Positions 32,495 to 43,321 of a DNA stretch of 64,000 nucleotides are shown here, piece after piece. The notes under the pieces are model-generated. The model did no database searches. It saw only the letters and a list, made by a program, of their open reading frames with translations, and was not told the DNA's origin. Source of the DNA: Castor canadensis. Lineage: Eukaryota > Chordata > Mammalia > Rodentia > Castoridae. The stretch is from assembly GCF_047511655.1 (NCBI RefSeq), contig NC_133390.1, positions 97,161,583 to 97,225,582 on the forward strand, given 5' to 3'. The translations under genes and the position numbers were made by a program. Within the stretch, counting starts at the first letter, position 1. Every line of letters begins with the position of its first letter.

Positions 32495-33630
32495 CTGATT
32501 CTTAGGTGGAGCTGTAGTTTAAGTTGAAAAAAGATTGTTTACTCTAAGTTTGGTTGCTCCTTTAAGAGTAGAGCCTTTTGTAAAAGTCACAATGTACAAC
32601 AATAATATTTTAATAAAAAGTAAGAAAAAAGAATTAGAGCCCTTAAAAATATAAAAAGTAAAATGAAATACACAAATGTACTTTGCCTGATCTTATTTAA
32701 AATACTTGACTTGCTTCAAATATTGAAAGACAAATACCAGTTTTAAGTAAACCAATAGCAAAAATGAGAAAAAAATGGAGCCCTGCATACGGCAGATTGT
32801 GCGGAATTCTTACCAGGAAACTTACAGGATTCCCTTGTAGCATGCAGTGTTCCCAGACCAGACAGCTATTCTTTACCTCATCTGTCCCCAAAGGGTGCTG
32901 CTGCTCTGCTTCTGCTCTCTGATTAGCAGAATATGGAATGGCCAGAGTTCACCGAGATGAGATTTCCATGTGTACCAATGCCTAAAGCGTTTGAGAATCA
33001 GAGATCTCATGAACACTCCAAAGCACATATTGAGAGTGGCATGTACTTTATTTACCTGGAGAAGCCTGTGTTCCAAAACAGAGATTCTCTAATGGCAATG
33101 GTATGATTTTTCCTGGGGATGATGCTAATCTGCAAGTTCTTGATCATAACATGTGGGGTAGCCTCAGCATCCTTTCCAGGTGATGCTGCAGTGCCAGCAC
33201 AGCACTTAGGAGTCTAAAGGTTATAGGGTTTCTTTTGAAATGTTCATTATAACTCTTCAGTTCCTTCTCATGGAGGAACTGCTGATAAGCCTCCACTAGT
33301 GGGGTCTGGTCTCTATTCTCTCCTGGCATTTGGCCTATCCTGGGTGCCTGCATTTGCTACAGGGCTTCATTGCTGACAACGTAGCGTCCTTAGTATTAAC
33401 TTAACCCTGGGGACAGCTGCTGGTTGCTAATTTGCACACTATCTGGGTGCTGGTTCTGCCGACTGCATTCTTTGCATTTTCTGCAGCTTCCGTTTTCTTT
33501 ATTTGAATGTGGAAGAAGCATTTCTTACTTCATGTGTGATCTCCAAAGTGCTATAATCCTTGCCATGCAATATCAGAAGTGGTTTTGGACAGTACTCTCA
33601 GATCATGTGGGTCTCATAGTAGGTTATTTC
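32495..33630. other. no recognised feature
   Basis: Contains a minus-strand open frame of 69 codons at 33144-33353 that does not match any family I know. The nearby 33075-33190 is weakly reminiscent of a hAT-Charlie element, but not enough to call. Confidence 0.35.
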
Positions 33631-33632
33631 AT

Positions 33633-33856
33633 TGAATTCTTTTTTTGTGTGTGTGTGGTACTAAGGCTTGAACTCAAAGCCTTCACCTCGAGCCACTCCA
33701 CCAGATCAATTTTTTGTGATAAGATTTTTCAAGATAGGATTTTGCAAACGATTTGCCTGGGCTGGCTTTGAACCATGATCCTCCTGATCTATGCCTCCTG
33801 AGAAGCTAGGATTATAGTCGTGAGTCACTGGTGCCTGGCTATTTTAATGAATTCTT
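33633..33856 (-). mobile_element. B1-ID heterodimeric SINE with target duplication
   Basis: Antisense dimer: ID half 33650-33710, B1 half 33735-33838. TGAATTCTT occurs at 33633-33641 and 33848-33856 as direct repeats flanking the insert. The tail is a T run with TG units. Confidence 0.85.
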
Positions 33857-34005
33857 ACAGAAACTCTGCAATGTATGAAGCCTTAATATTCTGATTTCCA
33901 TTTTGGTGAGAGGAAAGTTGAGTCACCTTAGTTCAATAATTCCTACAAGATCACATTGTAGTAAAGGTAAAACTGTGGCTTACCCTCTTACACGGTGATT
34001 AAGTC
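33857..34005 (-). mobile_element. MIR SINE, antisense
   Basis: Shows the antisense MIR core: 'cagaaactctgcaatgtatga', 'ttccattttggtgagaggaaag', 'agatcacattgtagtaaagg'. Diverged. Confidence 0.6.
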
Positions 34006-34254
34006 CAGTGTTTTCTATTGCACATTGCTGTGAATAGATTTTGACAGTGTGGAGATGGGCTTTGGGTATCTTTCTGTAAATTCATTGTCTATAGTCATTT
34101 ATTAGTCCTCGATAGCACCCCCTCCATCTTAGCATCAAGTGCGATTTGAACATCTTGATAGTCTGTTGACTTTGGCTTGAGAAAGATTACTTCTTGACTT
34201 TAAGACAAAGTAAGTGTAATGTGATTTCAAAATGGGTTTATCACATATGTAATT

Positions 34255-34577
34255 AGTTAAGATGAGGTCTTGCTGGAGTAGATTGGGCCCCTAACCCAAT
34301 GTGACTCCTGTCCATGTAAGAACATGGAAGATGGCCCTGTTAAGACAAAGACACCATGTGACAACAGAGATTGGAGTGATTTCAGCTGATGGCCATTATC
34401 AGAGGCTATGAAGGGGGAAGGAAAGAGTCTGTCTAGAATCTCAGAGGGGCATGGTCTTGCTGATGCCTTAGTTTTAGACTTCCAGCCTCCAGAACTGTGG
34501 AAGAATAATTTCTGTTGCTTTAAGTTACCTAATTTATGATATTTTGTTATAGCAGATCTAGGGAACTAATACAGGTC
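34255..34577 (+). mobile_element. MLT1-type LTR (ERV-L/MaLR)
   Basis: The left part has 'gatgaggtcttgctggagtag', the middle has 'acaacagagattggagtgat', and the right end has 'gacttccagcctccagaactgtgg' and 'tatagcagatctagggaactaatacag'. The copy is diverged and appears to be a solo or truncated LTR. Confidence 0.85.
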
Positions 34578-34958
34578 TCTTAGGAAAATTAGAAAGTGAT
34601 GCCTCTCAGGAAAATGTACCCCGGGGCTAGGCTGAAAATCTTGGTGAAACAGGGCCAGGCTATCCATCCCCTCTTCACTCTTTAACCAAGTGAACATGTG
34701 CAGTGAGCATGCTGTACAGACACATACAGTGGATCTGGAGGTAGGAGCTAGGACCCAAATACCTGAATGCTTCCTTCTTGTCTCCTTTCCTTATCTTTTG
34801 TCTTCTCCCCAAAGAGCCCTGCTTCCCCTATCTCTTCAGGTAGACATGAGCTCCTAGTGTGTGTCATCCTGAGTTATCATTTCCAAGACTCATGTTAGAG
34901 CTCTGTGGGCTGAGTCCACCAAGCCTCCCATCAACACTAGTCTTGCTATGAACTAAAG

Positions 34959-34995
34959 AGAGATAGACAGACAGACAGACAGATAGGTAGATAAT
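34959..34995. repeat. (AGAC)n/(GATA)n microsatellite
   Basis: Four AGAC units followed by GATA-like units. Confidence 0.9.
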
Positions 34996-35019
34996 TAATG
35001 AAGCTGAGCTATGACTTTA

Positions 35020-35525
35020 TTGTTTATATTAATCTCTATTGCTGTGTAAAAAATTACCCCCCAAAATTTAGCAACTTAAAACAAACATTTTTACTCTCCC
35101 ACAGTTTCTCAGGGTCAGTGATCCAGGACTAGCTTAGCTGGCTAAAGGTCTCTCCTGAGCTGTGGTCAAGTGTTGCCCAGGGCTACGGTCTCTGAAGACG
35201 TGACTGGGGCTGGAGGATTCGTTTTGAAGCTCACGCACTTGATTGTTTACAGGATGCTTCAGTTCCTCACCACGGAGCCCTTTTATAGGATTGCTCATGA
35301 CTTGTTTTGGATTACAGAGCAAGTGATCCAAGAGGGAGATAGTGATCAAAACAGAGCTGCAATCTTTATAAACTAATCTTCGATGTGACATATTGTTACT
35401 TCTGCCATATCCTACTTGTCACACAGACCTTAGAACAATGTGGTGGACCTCCACACAAGGGTCTGAATACCAGGATTTGGGGGATTCTTAGGGGCCACAC
35501 TGGAGGCTGCCTACGACATTGTTCT
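35020..35525 (+). mobile_element. ancient interspersed repeat, family not assigned
   Basis: It begins 'tattaatctctattgctgtgtaaaaaattacccc' and ends 'ggggccacactggaggctgcctacgaca'. That is the layout of a well-known mammalian repeat with terminal blocks 'tctattgctgtgtaac' and 'gaggctgcctacca'. I do not name the family. Confidence 0.55.
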
Positions 35526-35879
35526 ACCAGGGTTCTTCTATGGGAACAGCATTGACATTGGGGCAGGACAATTCTTTATTGGGTAGGACTACCCTAGGAG
35601 TTGTTAGACACTTAGTATCCCTTTTACCTACTCATAGTGGTTTTCCACAGCCACCGTGACAATCAAAATTGTCCCAAACCCCTTCCAAGATGGGTGATGT
35701 TCACCATCACTCCTATCTGATCCATGGGTCAGAAGGACCCAGTTTGGGGCATTAACATGAATTTGTAAATATATCACTTCAGTATTTTTAAGACTCTTGA
35801 AACTGTTTTACTGGCATCTCTCCATATATAGGGTTTGAAGTAATTAATAGTTACTACCAGTTTTATAACAGGAAGTTAG

Positions 35880-36035
35880 TTGAAAGGGCATTGAACTTGG
35901 AACCTGAAAATGTATACTTAGTTCCATTTTTACCATCTGTTAGCTAGGGGTCTACAGCAAGTTATTAAACTGTTTGACCCTCTGTGAGGGGGGCGCAATA
36001 CTACTTGCCTTACAAGGGTCTCAAATAATGCTATT
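35880..36035 (+). mobile_element. MIR SINE, sense
   Basis: Sense MIR order is visible: 'agggcattgaacttggaacctg', 'cagcaagttattaaactgtttgaccctctgtg', then 'caatactacttgccttacaagg'. These are the tRNA-like core and downstream part of MIR. Confidence 0.72.
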
Positions 36036-36037
36036 TA

Positions 36038-36595
36038 AATAAGGAAGAAAAATGAGGCACTTTGAACCACACATAAGCTCAATGCTTCCAAAGAAACTCA
36101 AGTTCCAAGACCCTGGAGTCATAGGATTTCCAACAGAGTTCCACAGGAACCAGCTGGTCCCCACGGGCCAGGATTCCCTTTACAGACAATTAGTTCAAGC
36201 CTTGGTTTACTCCTTCAGAGACCAGACCTTTCTGGCCTACTGGAATTTATTTTGAGGATACTTAATATGCTCCTTCTATCTTGTAGCCTTCCCTGGCCAT
36301 TGGCTGAGGTTTGACTCTCTTGGGAACCTATTTCCTCCCCTTTCACTGTTCTGTTCCAAGATTCCTGTCCTTTGGCCCAGCCACACACTGCCTTTCTTCT
36401 CCTGAACGTTTCCATTTTGAAGGGGAATACTCCCTACCTTCCACTTTCCTCTGATCTGTTTCTCTATTTTCCTGATGCCTGGCTCACTTCTGAACTTGGC
36501 CCTTTCCCTACATTTTTTTTAAGTTGTCTTTCCAGAAAAACTTGCCTACAGCTGTCCACTTCTTCATGGGGAGCACACTCAACTTTCCAGAAGGG
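36038..36595. other. no firmly recognised feature
   Basis: CT-rich on the plus strand. The right part may already belong to the L2 described next, but I could not anchor it. Confidence 0.35.
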
Positions 36596-36599
36596 TGTG

Positions 36600-38470
36600 C
36601 TTCAAACAAACTCAATATCCTATCACCTGGGCCATGGGCTCTGCCCTGCAACTCCCAGTTCCTTGGTCAACCCTCTCCCTTCCATCTCCACAGGATCTAT
36701 TCTGAGTCTTTTCCTCCACTGACCTCAAGCTGTCCATCTCATTCCTTCCAAACTTTAACCTTACCCTTACTTTCAGAGGACCTTGCCCACTGCTTCATGA
36801 AAAAACAGAACCACAGATGAGAATATACAGAATTGTCTGCTCTATCACCTTCCTGTCCCTGTCCCTGTGCTCACCTTCCCCTCCACCTGTACCTAGGCTT
36901 TCATCATTGAGCCTCCTCAGACATTTCTCTTCACCAATGATCCCTTGCTTCTATATTTCAACCCAACATTTCTCACTACACCTTTCCTAGGTAAATATCC
37001 TCAAGTTTCCTTCATCTTAAAAAAATTCTTCTTTTCTTCCACATCTTCCTTCCCTTTCCTGTCCACTCTTCTTTCTTATCCCTCTCCTCCCCCTTTACAG
37101 CCCAAGTTCCTGAAATAACTGTTCACATTCTCTGTGGCTTCCTCCCCTCCCTCCCCTCTCTGCTGACTAATCTGCTTCTTTTCACATTGCTCCTTAGAGA
37201 TTGCTCTCATCCGGGTCACAAACTGCCTCCCTATTGCTAAATCTAGTGAACAATTCTCATTTCTTATCTAATGTGACCTCTCATCCTTGACACTCTTCTT
37301 TATTTCCTTCCTGCTTGCAAGGCAGTCTTCACTTGTCTTCTATTAAGTCACCTTCCCTGTTTTCCCTCATTTTTGGCTGATCCTTTTCAGTGTTCTTTTA
37401 GACAATTTTTATCCTGCCCTTCTAGATCACTCGGTGTCCTCCAGTCTCTGATGTTGGCCCTCTTCTCCTCTCCCACTATGTAGGTGATCTCATCCCTTCT
37501 CATGGCTATAATGAACGTGTACATGCTGTCCAAAACATGCCAATGACCCAGAGGCTCCCCAAACTTCAGACTTGCTAAGCAGTAAGCTTCTCCTTCTTCT
37601 TCTTTTTTTTTTGGTGGCACTAAGATTTGAGTGCAGGGCCTTGTACTTGCTAAGCAGACACTCTTACTACTTGAGCCATATCTCCAGCCTCCAAGCTTCA
37701 AATTTGAATTTCAAAAGATCGCCTGGATGCTCACATAAGGAGGTTCCTGCTCTCTTCAACCTGGCAGCAAAGGAGCTCTTGTCTTCATTTCTCTCTAAAC
37801 CCACCCCTTCTCCACATCCCCCACATCCAGTTGATGGTGAGGCCCCAAAGATTCTACATCTCCCCAAACATTTCTCAGCTCTGAGGGATTGCTTCCATGT
37901 GCACTGTCATTAGTTACTTTTTCTCTTCAAATCACCACCATGGCTTTCAATATGCCTCTTGGTTTCCAATCGTCACATTAAACCCACAGTGATCTTTCTG
38001 AAGCTCTAATCCTGTTCCTTTCCTCACCCCTACTTCAATTTTTCATTGATCTGCTCTTGTCCTCCGGGATATAAGGCTTTTTCATGGTTTGGTCTCTCCC
38101 ACCCGGTGTTTTACCACCTCCACCATGACTTATCCCTCAATTACACTGAACTATTTGCAATTCTGTAGGGTTGCTTGCTGTGTTGTGCCTCTGGACTTTT
38201 GCACATGCTTTCTCCTGTTCTGTTCCTCTTTGCAAGTTGACTTATTCCTTGATGCTATCTGCAGCCTTCATGTAACAGAGTCAGATGTTGCTTTCATTTT
38301 CTATCATGTTTCTGTGTGTTCACCTCTATCATAATATCCATCAACCATCCACCCTTGGATTTTAGGAAACTTTTGGGAAGAAGCTCTGTATTCTTGTGGC
38401 TTTAACTCTAGAGACTTGTACAGTTCACGGCATGCAATAGGAGCTCAATAAATATATCCTAAATGAAGGA
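36600..38470 (+). mobile_element. long L2 LINE, sense, including ORF2 and 3' end
   Basis: Blocks occur in L2 order over nearly 1.9 kb: 'actgacctcaagctgtccatctc' (36720), 'tgacactcttctttatttcc' near 37290, 'gtaggtgatctcatcccttctcatggc' (37482), 'cacattaaacccacagtgatcttt' (37973), and the 3' end 'cggcatgcaataggagctcaataaat' (38430-38455). The endonuclease/RT frame is destroyed. An ID SINE is inserted at 37603-37690. Confidence 0.78.
37603..37690 (-). mobile_element. ID-type SINE monomer nested in L2
   Basis: T-run, then 'gtggcactaagatttgagtgcagg' and 'actcttactacttgagccatatc' on the plus strand, the complement of an ID element. Confidence 0.8.
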
Positions 38471-38922
38471 ATGACTCCATATGTATAACTTAATAAATGT
38501 ATCACCTGAATGGCATATGATGTACATGAATATAAGTTGAATATAACATTTAGATGAGGGGGTTTTAGAGAGAAAAGAGATGAATTTAAACAGGATAAAG
38601 AATCAGAGTCTTCCCTCCTTCTCCAATGTGCTGGAGTCAGAAAATCAGATGTTCCTTTATCCTCATCTTTTATCTTCTTGGCAAGGATGGAAGTCACTGC
38701 TGACCTCAGTGTTGCCATTTCAGAGATGGTGTTAAACACAAAGGAGGGACCAGGACTGCTTTCTGCATCTTTTCACAGTATTGGTGGAAAAAACGTAGAA
38801 GACTCAAACCTAAGAGGATAAAAACTGTTAAAAATGCAACAGTTTCCTAGGCTGAAGTTTTGGGGATAAGTTAGCATTAAGAATTTTCCACTTATTTTAG
38901 AGGGTATCTTGAAACAAACAAG

Positions 38923-39035
38923 TGAGGGATAGATAGTAGAATACAGGCAGTTAGGGAAAGATGGCAGATTCCATGTCACTGGTGAATACCACATAGTGCT
39001 AGTGACACAGATGACCCAGGGGTTTCTTTTTCCGA
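38923..39035 (+). mobile_element. partial 5' LTR of ERV-B
   Basis: Homologous to 44019-44095 (shared 'gaaagatgg', 'gattcca', 'gtgacaca', 'caggggttctt'-like runs). After about 39035 the similarity stops and the R-U5 part is missing, so the 5' LTR is truncated or deleted into the provirus. Confidence 0.72.
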
Positions 39036-39039
39036 ATAT

Positions 39040-39525
39040 GCCCTGGGGACAGGAACCTCCTGTTTAGGCTCCTCTAACTGCAGTTAAAACAGAGAAGCTC
39101 TGGGTCACACTTAAGGGTTAAACAGCAAAAGATCAGGTTCCTACTGGACATATGAGCCAGGTTTTCAACCACAACCTTCTCCCTCAGACCCAGGTCCCAA
39201 AGTAAACTAACCATTGGGGGCAAATCCGGCCAGCTACGAGAGCTCTATTTCACTCAGCCTCTTGCCTTCTCATTGGAAAGTTTCCACTTCTGTCACTCCT
39301 TTTTGACAGTTCTGAGACACCAACCTTGCTTTTGGGACAAAATCTAATATCCCAATTAAAGGTCCAGTTTCTTTTTCACCCTGGAGAATACTATTTGACT
39401 GCTCTTAATAGAATCTCATGTGGATTTGGCTGTATGGACAGATGGGCAGATGGTAGGAAGGGCTCAAACAGCAGTTCTGGCCATAGTATGCCTCAAAGAC
39501 TCCTCCCATTTCCCTCACCAGAAAC
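39040..39525 (+). pseudogene. ERV-B internal stretch, gag/protease not recognisable
   Basis: Lies between the 5' LTR remnant and RT, where leader, gag and protease would be, but is far too short for them. Frames are broken and I can assign no domain. It may be a deletion scar. Confidence 0.4.
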
Positions 39526-39529
39526 CCAT

Positions 39530-40850
39530 TGAGACTGGAGGTCAGAGAGGGCCTGATGCCCATTATCAGGGGCTTAAAGAACAGGGCTCCTGGTTGAATG
39601 CTCCAACTCCTATAATATTCCTATCTTGGGGGTCAGGAAGGAGTCCAACAGTGGAGGCTGGTTCAGGACCCCTGACTGATTAATGAGGCAGTAATCCCAT
39701 TCCATCTTGTAGTTCCAAACCCTTGTACTTTCTTGGCTCAGATACCTCCTGCTATACCCATTATTCAGTCTTAAACCTCAAGGATGCCTTCTTTTGCATT
39801 CCCCTATACCCTGACAGTCAACTCCTAATTGCCTTTGAGGACCCGATCTGAAAAACAAGTCAAGTCACTTGGATTGTTCTTCTCCAGGGGTTTAGAGGCA
39901 GCCCTCTTCTATTTGTTTTTTTTTTTTTTTTAATTTTTATTTTTTTATTATTCATATGTGCATACAATGCTTGGGTCATTTCTCCCCCCTGCCCTCACCA
40001 CCTCCCTTACCACCCACCCTGCCTCCTCCCTCTCCCCCCACCTCACTACCCAGCAGAAACTATTTTGCCCTTATCTCTAATTTTGTTGAAGAGAGAGTAT
40101 AAGCAATAATAGGAAGGAACAAGGGTTTTTGCTGGTTGAGATAAGGATAGCTATACAGGGAGTTGACTCACATTAATTTCCTGTGCATGTGTGTGACCTT
40201 CTAGGTTAATTCTTCTTGATCTAACCTTTTCTCTAGTTCCTGGTCCCCTTCTCCTATTGGCCTCAGTTTCTTTAAAGGTATCTGCTTTAGTTTCTCTGTG
40301 TTGAGGACAACAAATGCTAGCTAATTTTTTAGGTGTCTTACCTATCCTCATATCTCCCTTGTGTGCACTCACTTTTATCTTGTGATCAAAGTTCAATCAC
40401 CTTGTTGTGTTTGCCCTTGATCTAATGTCCGCATATGAGGGAGAACATATGATTTTTGGTCTTTTGGGCCAGGCTAACCTCACTCAGAATGATGTTCTCC
40501 AATTCCATCCATTTACCAGCAAATGATAACATTTCCTTCTTCATGGCTGCATAAAATTTCATTAGGTATAGATACCACATATTCTTGATCCATTCGTCAG
40601 TAGTAGCCCCCTTCTATTTGGATTGACTCCAGCTGAGGACATAGTGGAATGGGCCCACCTACAAACAGTTCTGCTTCAATATGTAGATGACCTCCTTCTC
40701 TGTGGGCCTTCAGAAGACACCACTTCCCCAGCTACAGAGTCCCTTCTGACTTCCTGGAAGACCAGGGCTATAAAGTATCCAGGGAGAAGGCTCAATTGTG
40801 TCTGACCCGAGTTGCTTACTTGGGGCTTATTTTAACTAAAGGAATGAGAG
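39530..40850 (+). pseudogene. pol: ERV-B reverse transcriptase, split by an L1
   Basis: RT fragments in shifting frames. The N-terminal fingers lie near 39550-39720. A palm region with 'LKDAFFCIPLYPDSQ' lies at about 39775-39830, where the family's catalytic Asp is expected at LKDA. After the L1, 'LLQYVDDLLLCGP' has the catalytic YVDD at 40680-40691. The connection motif 'YLGLILTKG' is at about 40819. There are multiple stops and frameshifts. A 689-bp L1 (39916-40604) interrupts the palm. Confidence 0.87.
39900..40620 (-). mobile_element. L1 3' fragment inserted in ERV-B RT, with target duplication
   Basis: A 16-bp direct repeat, AGCCCTCTTCTATTTG (39900-39915) and AGCCCCCTTCTATTTG (40605-40620), differs at one base. 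The insert begins on the plus strand with a T run (A tail of a minus-strand L1), then the L1 3' UTR complement with C-rich tract (39985-40060) and ORF2 end blocks ('atgaaatttt atgcagccat' complement at 40541). It post-dates ERV-B integration. Confidence 0.9.
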
Positions 40851-41199
40851 CCTTCGGAAACAGTATGATGCAGCCTATTTTAGTCTTCCTTTTTCCTAGG
40901 ACCCTAAAACAGCTGAGAGCCTTTTTAGAGGGTAACAGGCTATTGTAGGATTTGGATCCTGGGCTGTGCAGATCTGGTTCAATCCCTATACCAGGCCCTC
41001 TGAGAGGGCCTCTCAGCCATTTATTGAATGGGATTGTGCCACCACTAAAGCTTTTCATGAATTAAAGAAGGCTGTAGAGAGGGCCCCTGCCCTGAGCCTA
41101 GCCACACAGGATGCATTCCAACTGTGCTTCAAGAGAAAGAATCTGGCCCTGGGAGTGATCACGTATAACCTCGAGCCTCAACCCCCAGCCAGCAGAATA

Positions 41200-41910
41200 T
41201 CTGAATAAAGAATGAGATCAAGCAGCTCAGGGATGGCCAGGATGCCTATGGGCAGTGGTCACTGTGAGCGCTTTGATCCCTGAGCCCAGAAGCTCACCTT
41301 GGGCAAAACCTTGACAGTTTACACTCCACATAATGTAGGGGGGATTTTAAATGCCAAGGGAGGCTTATGGCTGTCTGACAGCCGCCTCCTCAAATCCCAT
41401 GCTCTTTTACTAGAAGGATCTGAAATCACCTTACGAGCTTGCTGAATCCTCAACCCTGCCTCCTTTCTGCCTGAGGGTGAAGGGAAACCCGAACATTCAT
41501 GAGAGGAATTACTAATGGAAAGTTATGCTGCTAGATCTGATCTAGCTGACCAACCCCTGGACAATCCTGACTTGGTATTATATACAGATGGGAGTTTGTT
41601 TGTCAGAGACAGGATCAGACATGCAGCATTCACTGTGATATCAGATTTTGGCATAATTCAGTCAGGTCACCTATACCCCAACACTAGCACTCAGCTTGCT
41701 GAACTGGTAGATCTTACGTCGGAATTATCAAAAGGGAGAAGGGTCAATATCCACACCTTTCCATATATGGTTTCCTGATCCTCCACCCCCATGCAGCTAT
41801 TTGGAAGGAATGGGAAATGCTAACTGCCCCAGGGTCCCCTGTTAAGTATTCATAGGCGATCCTTGCCCTCCTAGATGCTGTTTTACTGCCCAAACAAGTG
41901 TCAGTGACTC
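41200..41910 (+). pseudogene. pol: ERV-B RNase H
   Basis: RNase H removes the RNA strand during reverse transcription. The 87-codon open segment 41515-41778 has the first catalytic Asp in LYTDGS (GAT at 41587-41589). A second segment near 'STQLAELVDL' keeps the Glu region. A shifted frame downstream continues to about 41900 ('AILALLDAVLLPKQVSVTQ'). The connection part before it is broken by stops, and no integrase follows. Confidence 0.8.
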
Positions 41911-41914
41911 AAAG

Positions 41915-42298
41915 TGCCATCAAAGGGAGAAAGTGAGCTGCTGACGCCCCATCGCCATTGGATCAGCTGACATGGAATCTGAAAGCTCCGGACAGTATTT
42001 TCTCCTGTGAAACCATGGAAGGACTCTAGCTACTCTTCAGGAAGCGGGCTCCGACTTCTCCAGATAAGTGAAGCCTAGGCTTTTGGGGCCTTTGTTGTCT
42101 TTGGAACGATTATAATAATTATTTTCAGTGTGGGACTATATTCCATAGCCCCTCTGACTGGGCCATCCTAAAGAAACTCCTCCTTTGTTTCTCTTTCCAT
42201 TATTTGTTGGCCCTATTTTGGGGTCTCTTCTATGTCTAATCCCCCACCAAGCTCCTCCTCAAAGGCTATAAAAGGCAGTTTCTGGCTCCTTTGGATAA
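41915..42298 (+). other. ERV-B pol-env junction, integrase absent; TATA-like motif
   Basis: Integrase should occupy about 1.2 kb here but only about 380 bp remain with no integrase motif. It includes 'ggctataaaaggcag' at about 42263-42277, a TATA-like sequence some 30 bp upstream of the env ATG. It could be chance or the remnant of pol/env splice acceptor context. Confidence 0.5.
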
Positions 42299-42301
42299 GT
42301 G

Positions 42302-43321
42302 ATGTGGATCGTTTTTCTTCTTCTGATGGGCAGGAACATCCTCCCTGGGAACTCAGATTCTTTCCTTAACCTCCCTCCAGCACTTGAAAACCCAGATTCT
42401 CTCTTGTCAGACTACTGGGGTTGCCTTAAGAATCCTACACCAGTCCCCCTATTAGCATGGCTTCAACTTAATTTTACCCTCCAGAGTCCCCGATTACATA
42501 CTAGGGATCCCAGAGCCCCTTACTCACTGGTTCCTCTAACTGGAGTGCCCTGGGTAAACTCTCCCTTGATGGCTGCTGGATGGTTCTACTACACCTGGTA
42601 TACCACAGTTTTACCCTTTTCAAATATCTCTTATGACCCTAACTGTCCTCCCCCTGAGAGGACCTGGAAGTTTTCAGAAACTCAGACTTGGTTCCGCTGC
42701 CCCACTGGGAGCACAGGGACTTGTCTCTTTAAGAATGGCTCAGTCATTAATATTACTAGCTGCCAAGATGGTAATGCCTCCACACCCACTGGCCCCCTAC
42801 CCTCTCAGTTTTACCCTTCACGTGTCATTTCTCCTTGGTCATGGAACACGACCTTTATCTCTAATGCTGGACCGGGAGTCATAAACTGCACCCTTGCTGT
42901 GATTACCACTTGCAACTTCAGTCACACTGAGAGAGCCCGGAAACAGCATCAAAACTGGTTCCCTAGTTGGAACAAAAACAACTGTACTGAACCATGCTTC
43001 TTAAGTACTTTACAGGCCAATTTTTCAAAGTTTCCAGGACAAATCCCACCCTCACTAAGCCCTGTGAATGGTCCCCATCCCCAGGGACCTCGGATTCTCT
43101 GTCTTGAAGAAGGGTTCTTGTTCGTGGGACACTCCCTAAACCGTACTCAGGTCTGGGGCCTCCAGTGCTTAAATCCTAATCACACTCGAGGTGTGTGGAC
43201 CATTGCACAACTGGTCCCACATCCAAACTATGTAACTTTCTTGAAAAATTCCAAGAATCAGTCCATGGAGTTTGACGACTGCTCAGATACTGACAGACAT
43301 AGACAAAAGAGGGAACCTTGA
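42302..43321 (+). CDS. env: ERV-B envelope surface subunit (SU), intact open frame
   Basis: Continuous 339-codon frame. I take ATG 42302 as the start, although a GTG lies one codon before. Residues 1-20 are a hydrophobic signal peptide (MWIVFLLLMG...). The mature part has 12 cysteines and 13 N-X-S/T sequons, and ends with a furin-type site RQKR followed by Glu-Pro and TGA (43319-43321). The family's SU binds a cell receptor and stays tied to TM, but here the TM fusion peptide continues in another frame, so translation would give a secreted SU without a membrane anchor. I see no CXXC isomerase motif; a CTEPC run is the nearest. Neighbouring pol is decayed, making this frame exceptional. It may be a pseudogene that stayed open by chance or a co-opted Env. 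I do not know its receptor. Confidence 0.85.
   Translation: MWIVFLLLMGRNILPGNSDSFLNLPPALENPDSLLSDYWGCLKNPTPVPLLAWLQLNFTLQSPRLHTRDPRAPYSLVPLTGVPWVNSPLMAAGWFYYTWYTTVLPFSNISYDPNCPPPERTWKFSETQTWFRCPTGSTGTCLFKNGSVINITSCQDGNASTPTGPLPSQFYPSRVISPWSWNTTFISNAGPGVINCTLAVITTCNFSHTERARKQHQNWFPSWNKNNCTEPCFLSTLQANFSKFPGQIPPSLSPVNGPHPQGPRILCLEEGFLFVGHSLNRTQVWGLQCLNPNHTRGVWTIAQLVPHPNYVTFLKNSKNQSMEFDDCSDTDRHRQKREP

Noticed and set aside
33144..33353. 69-codon minus-strand frame in unique-looking DNA
   Set aside because: No family recognised, no splice context, and no conservation evidence available.
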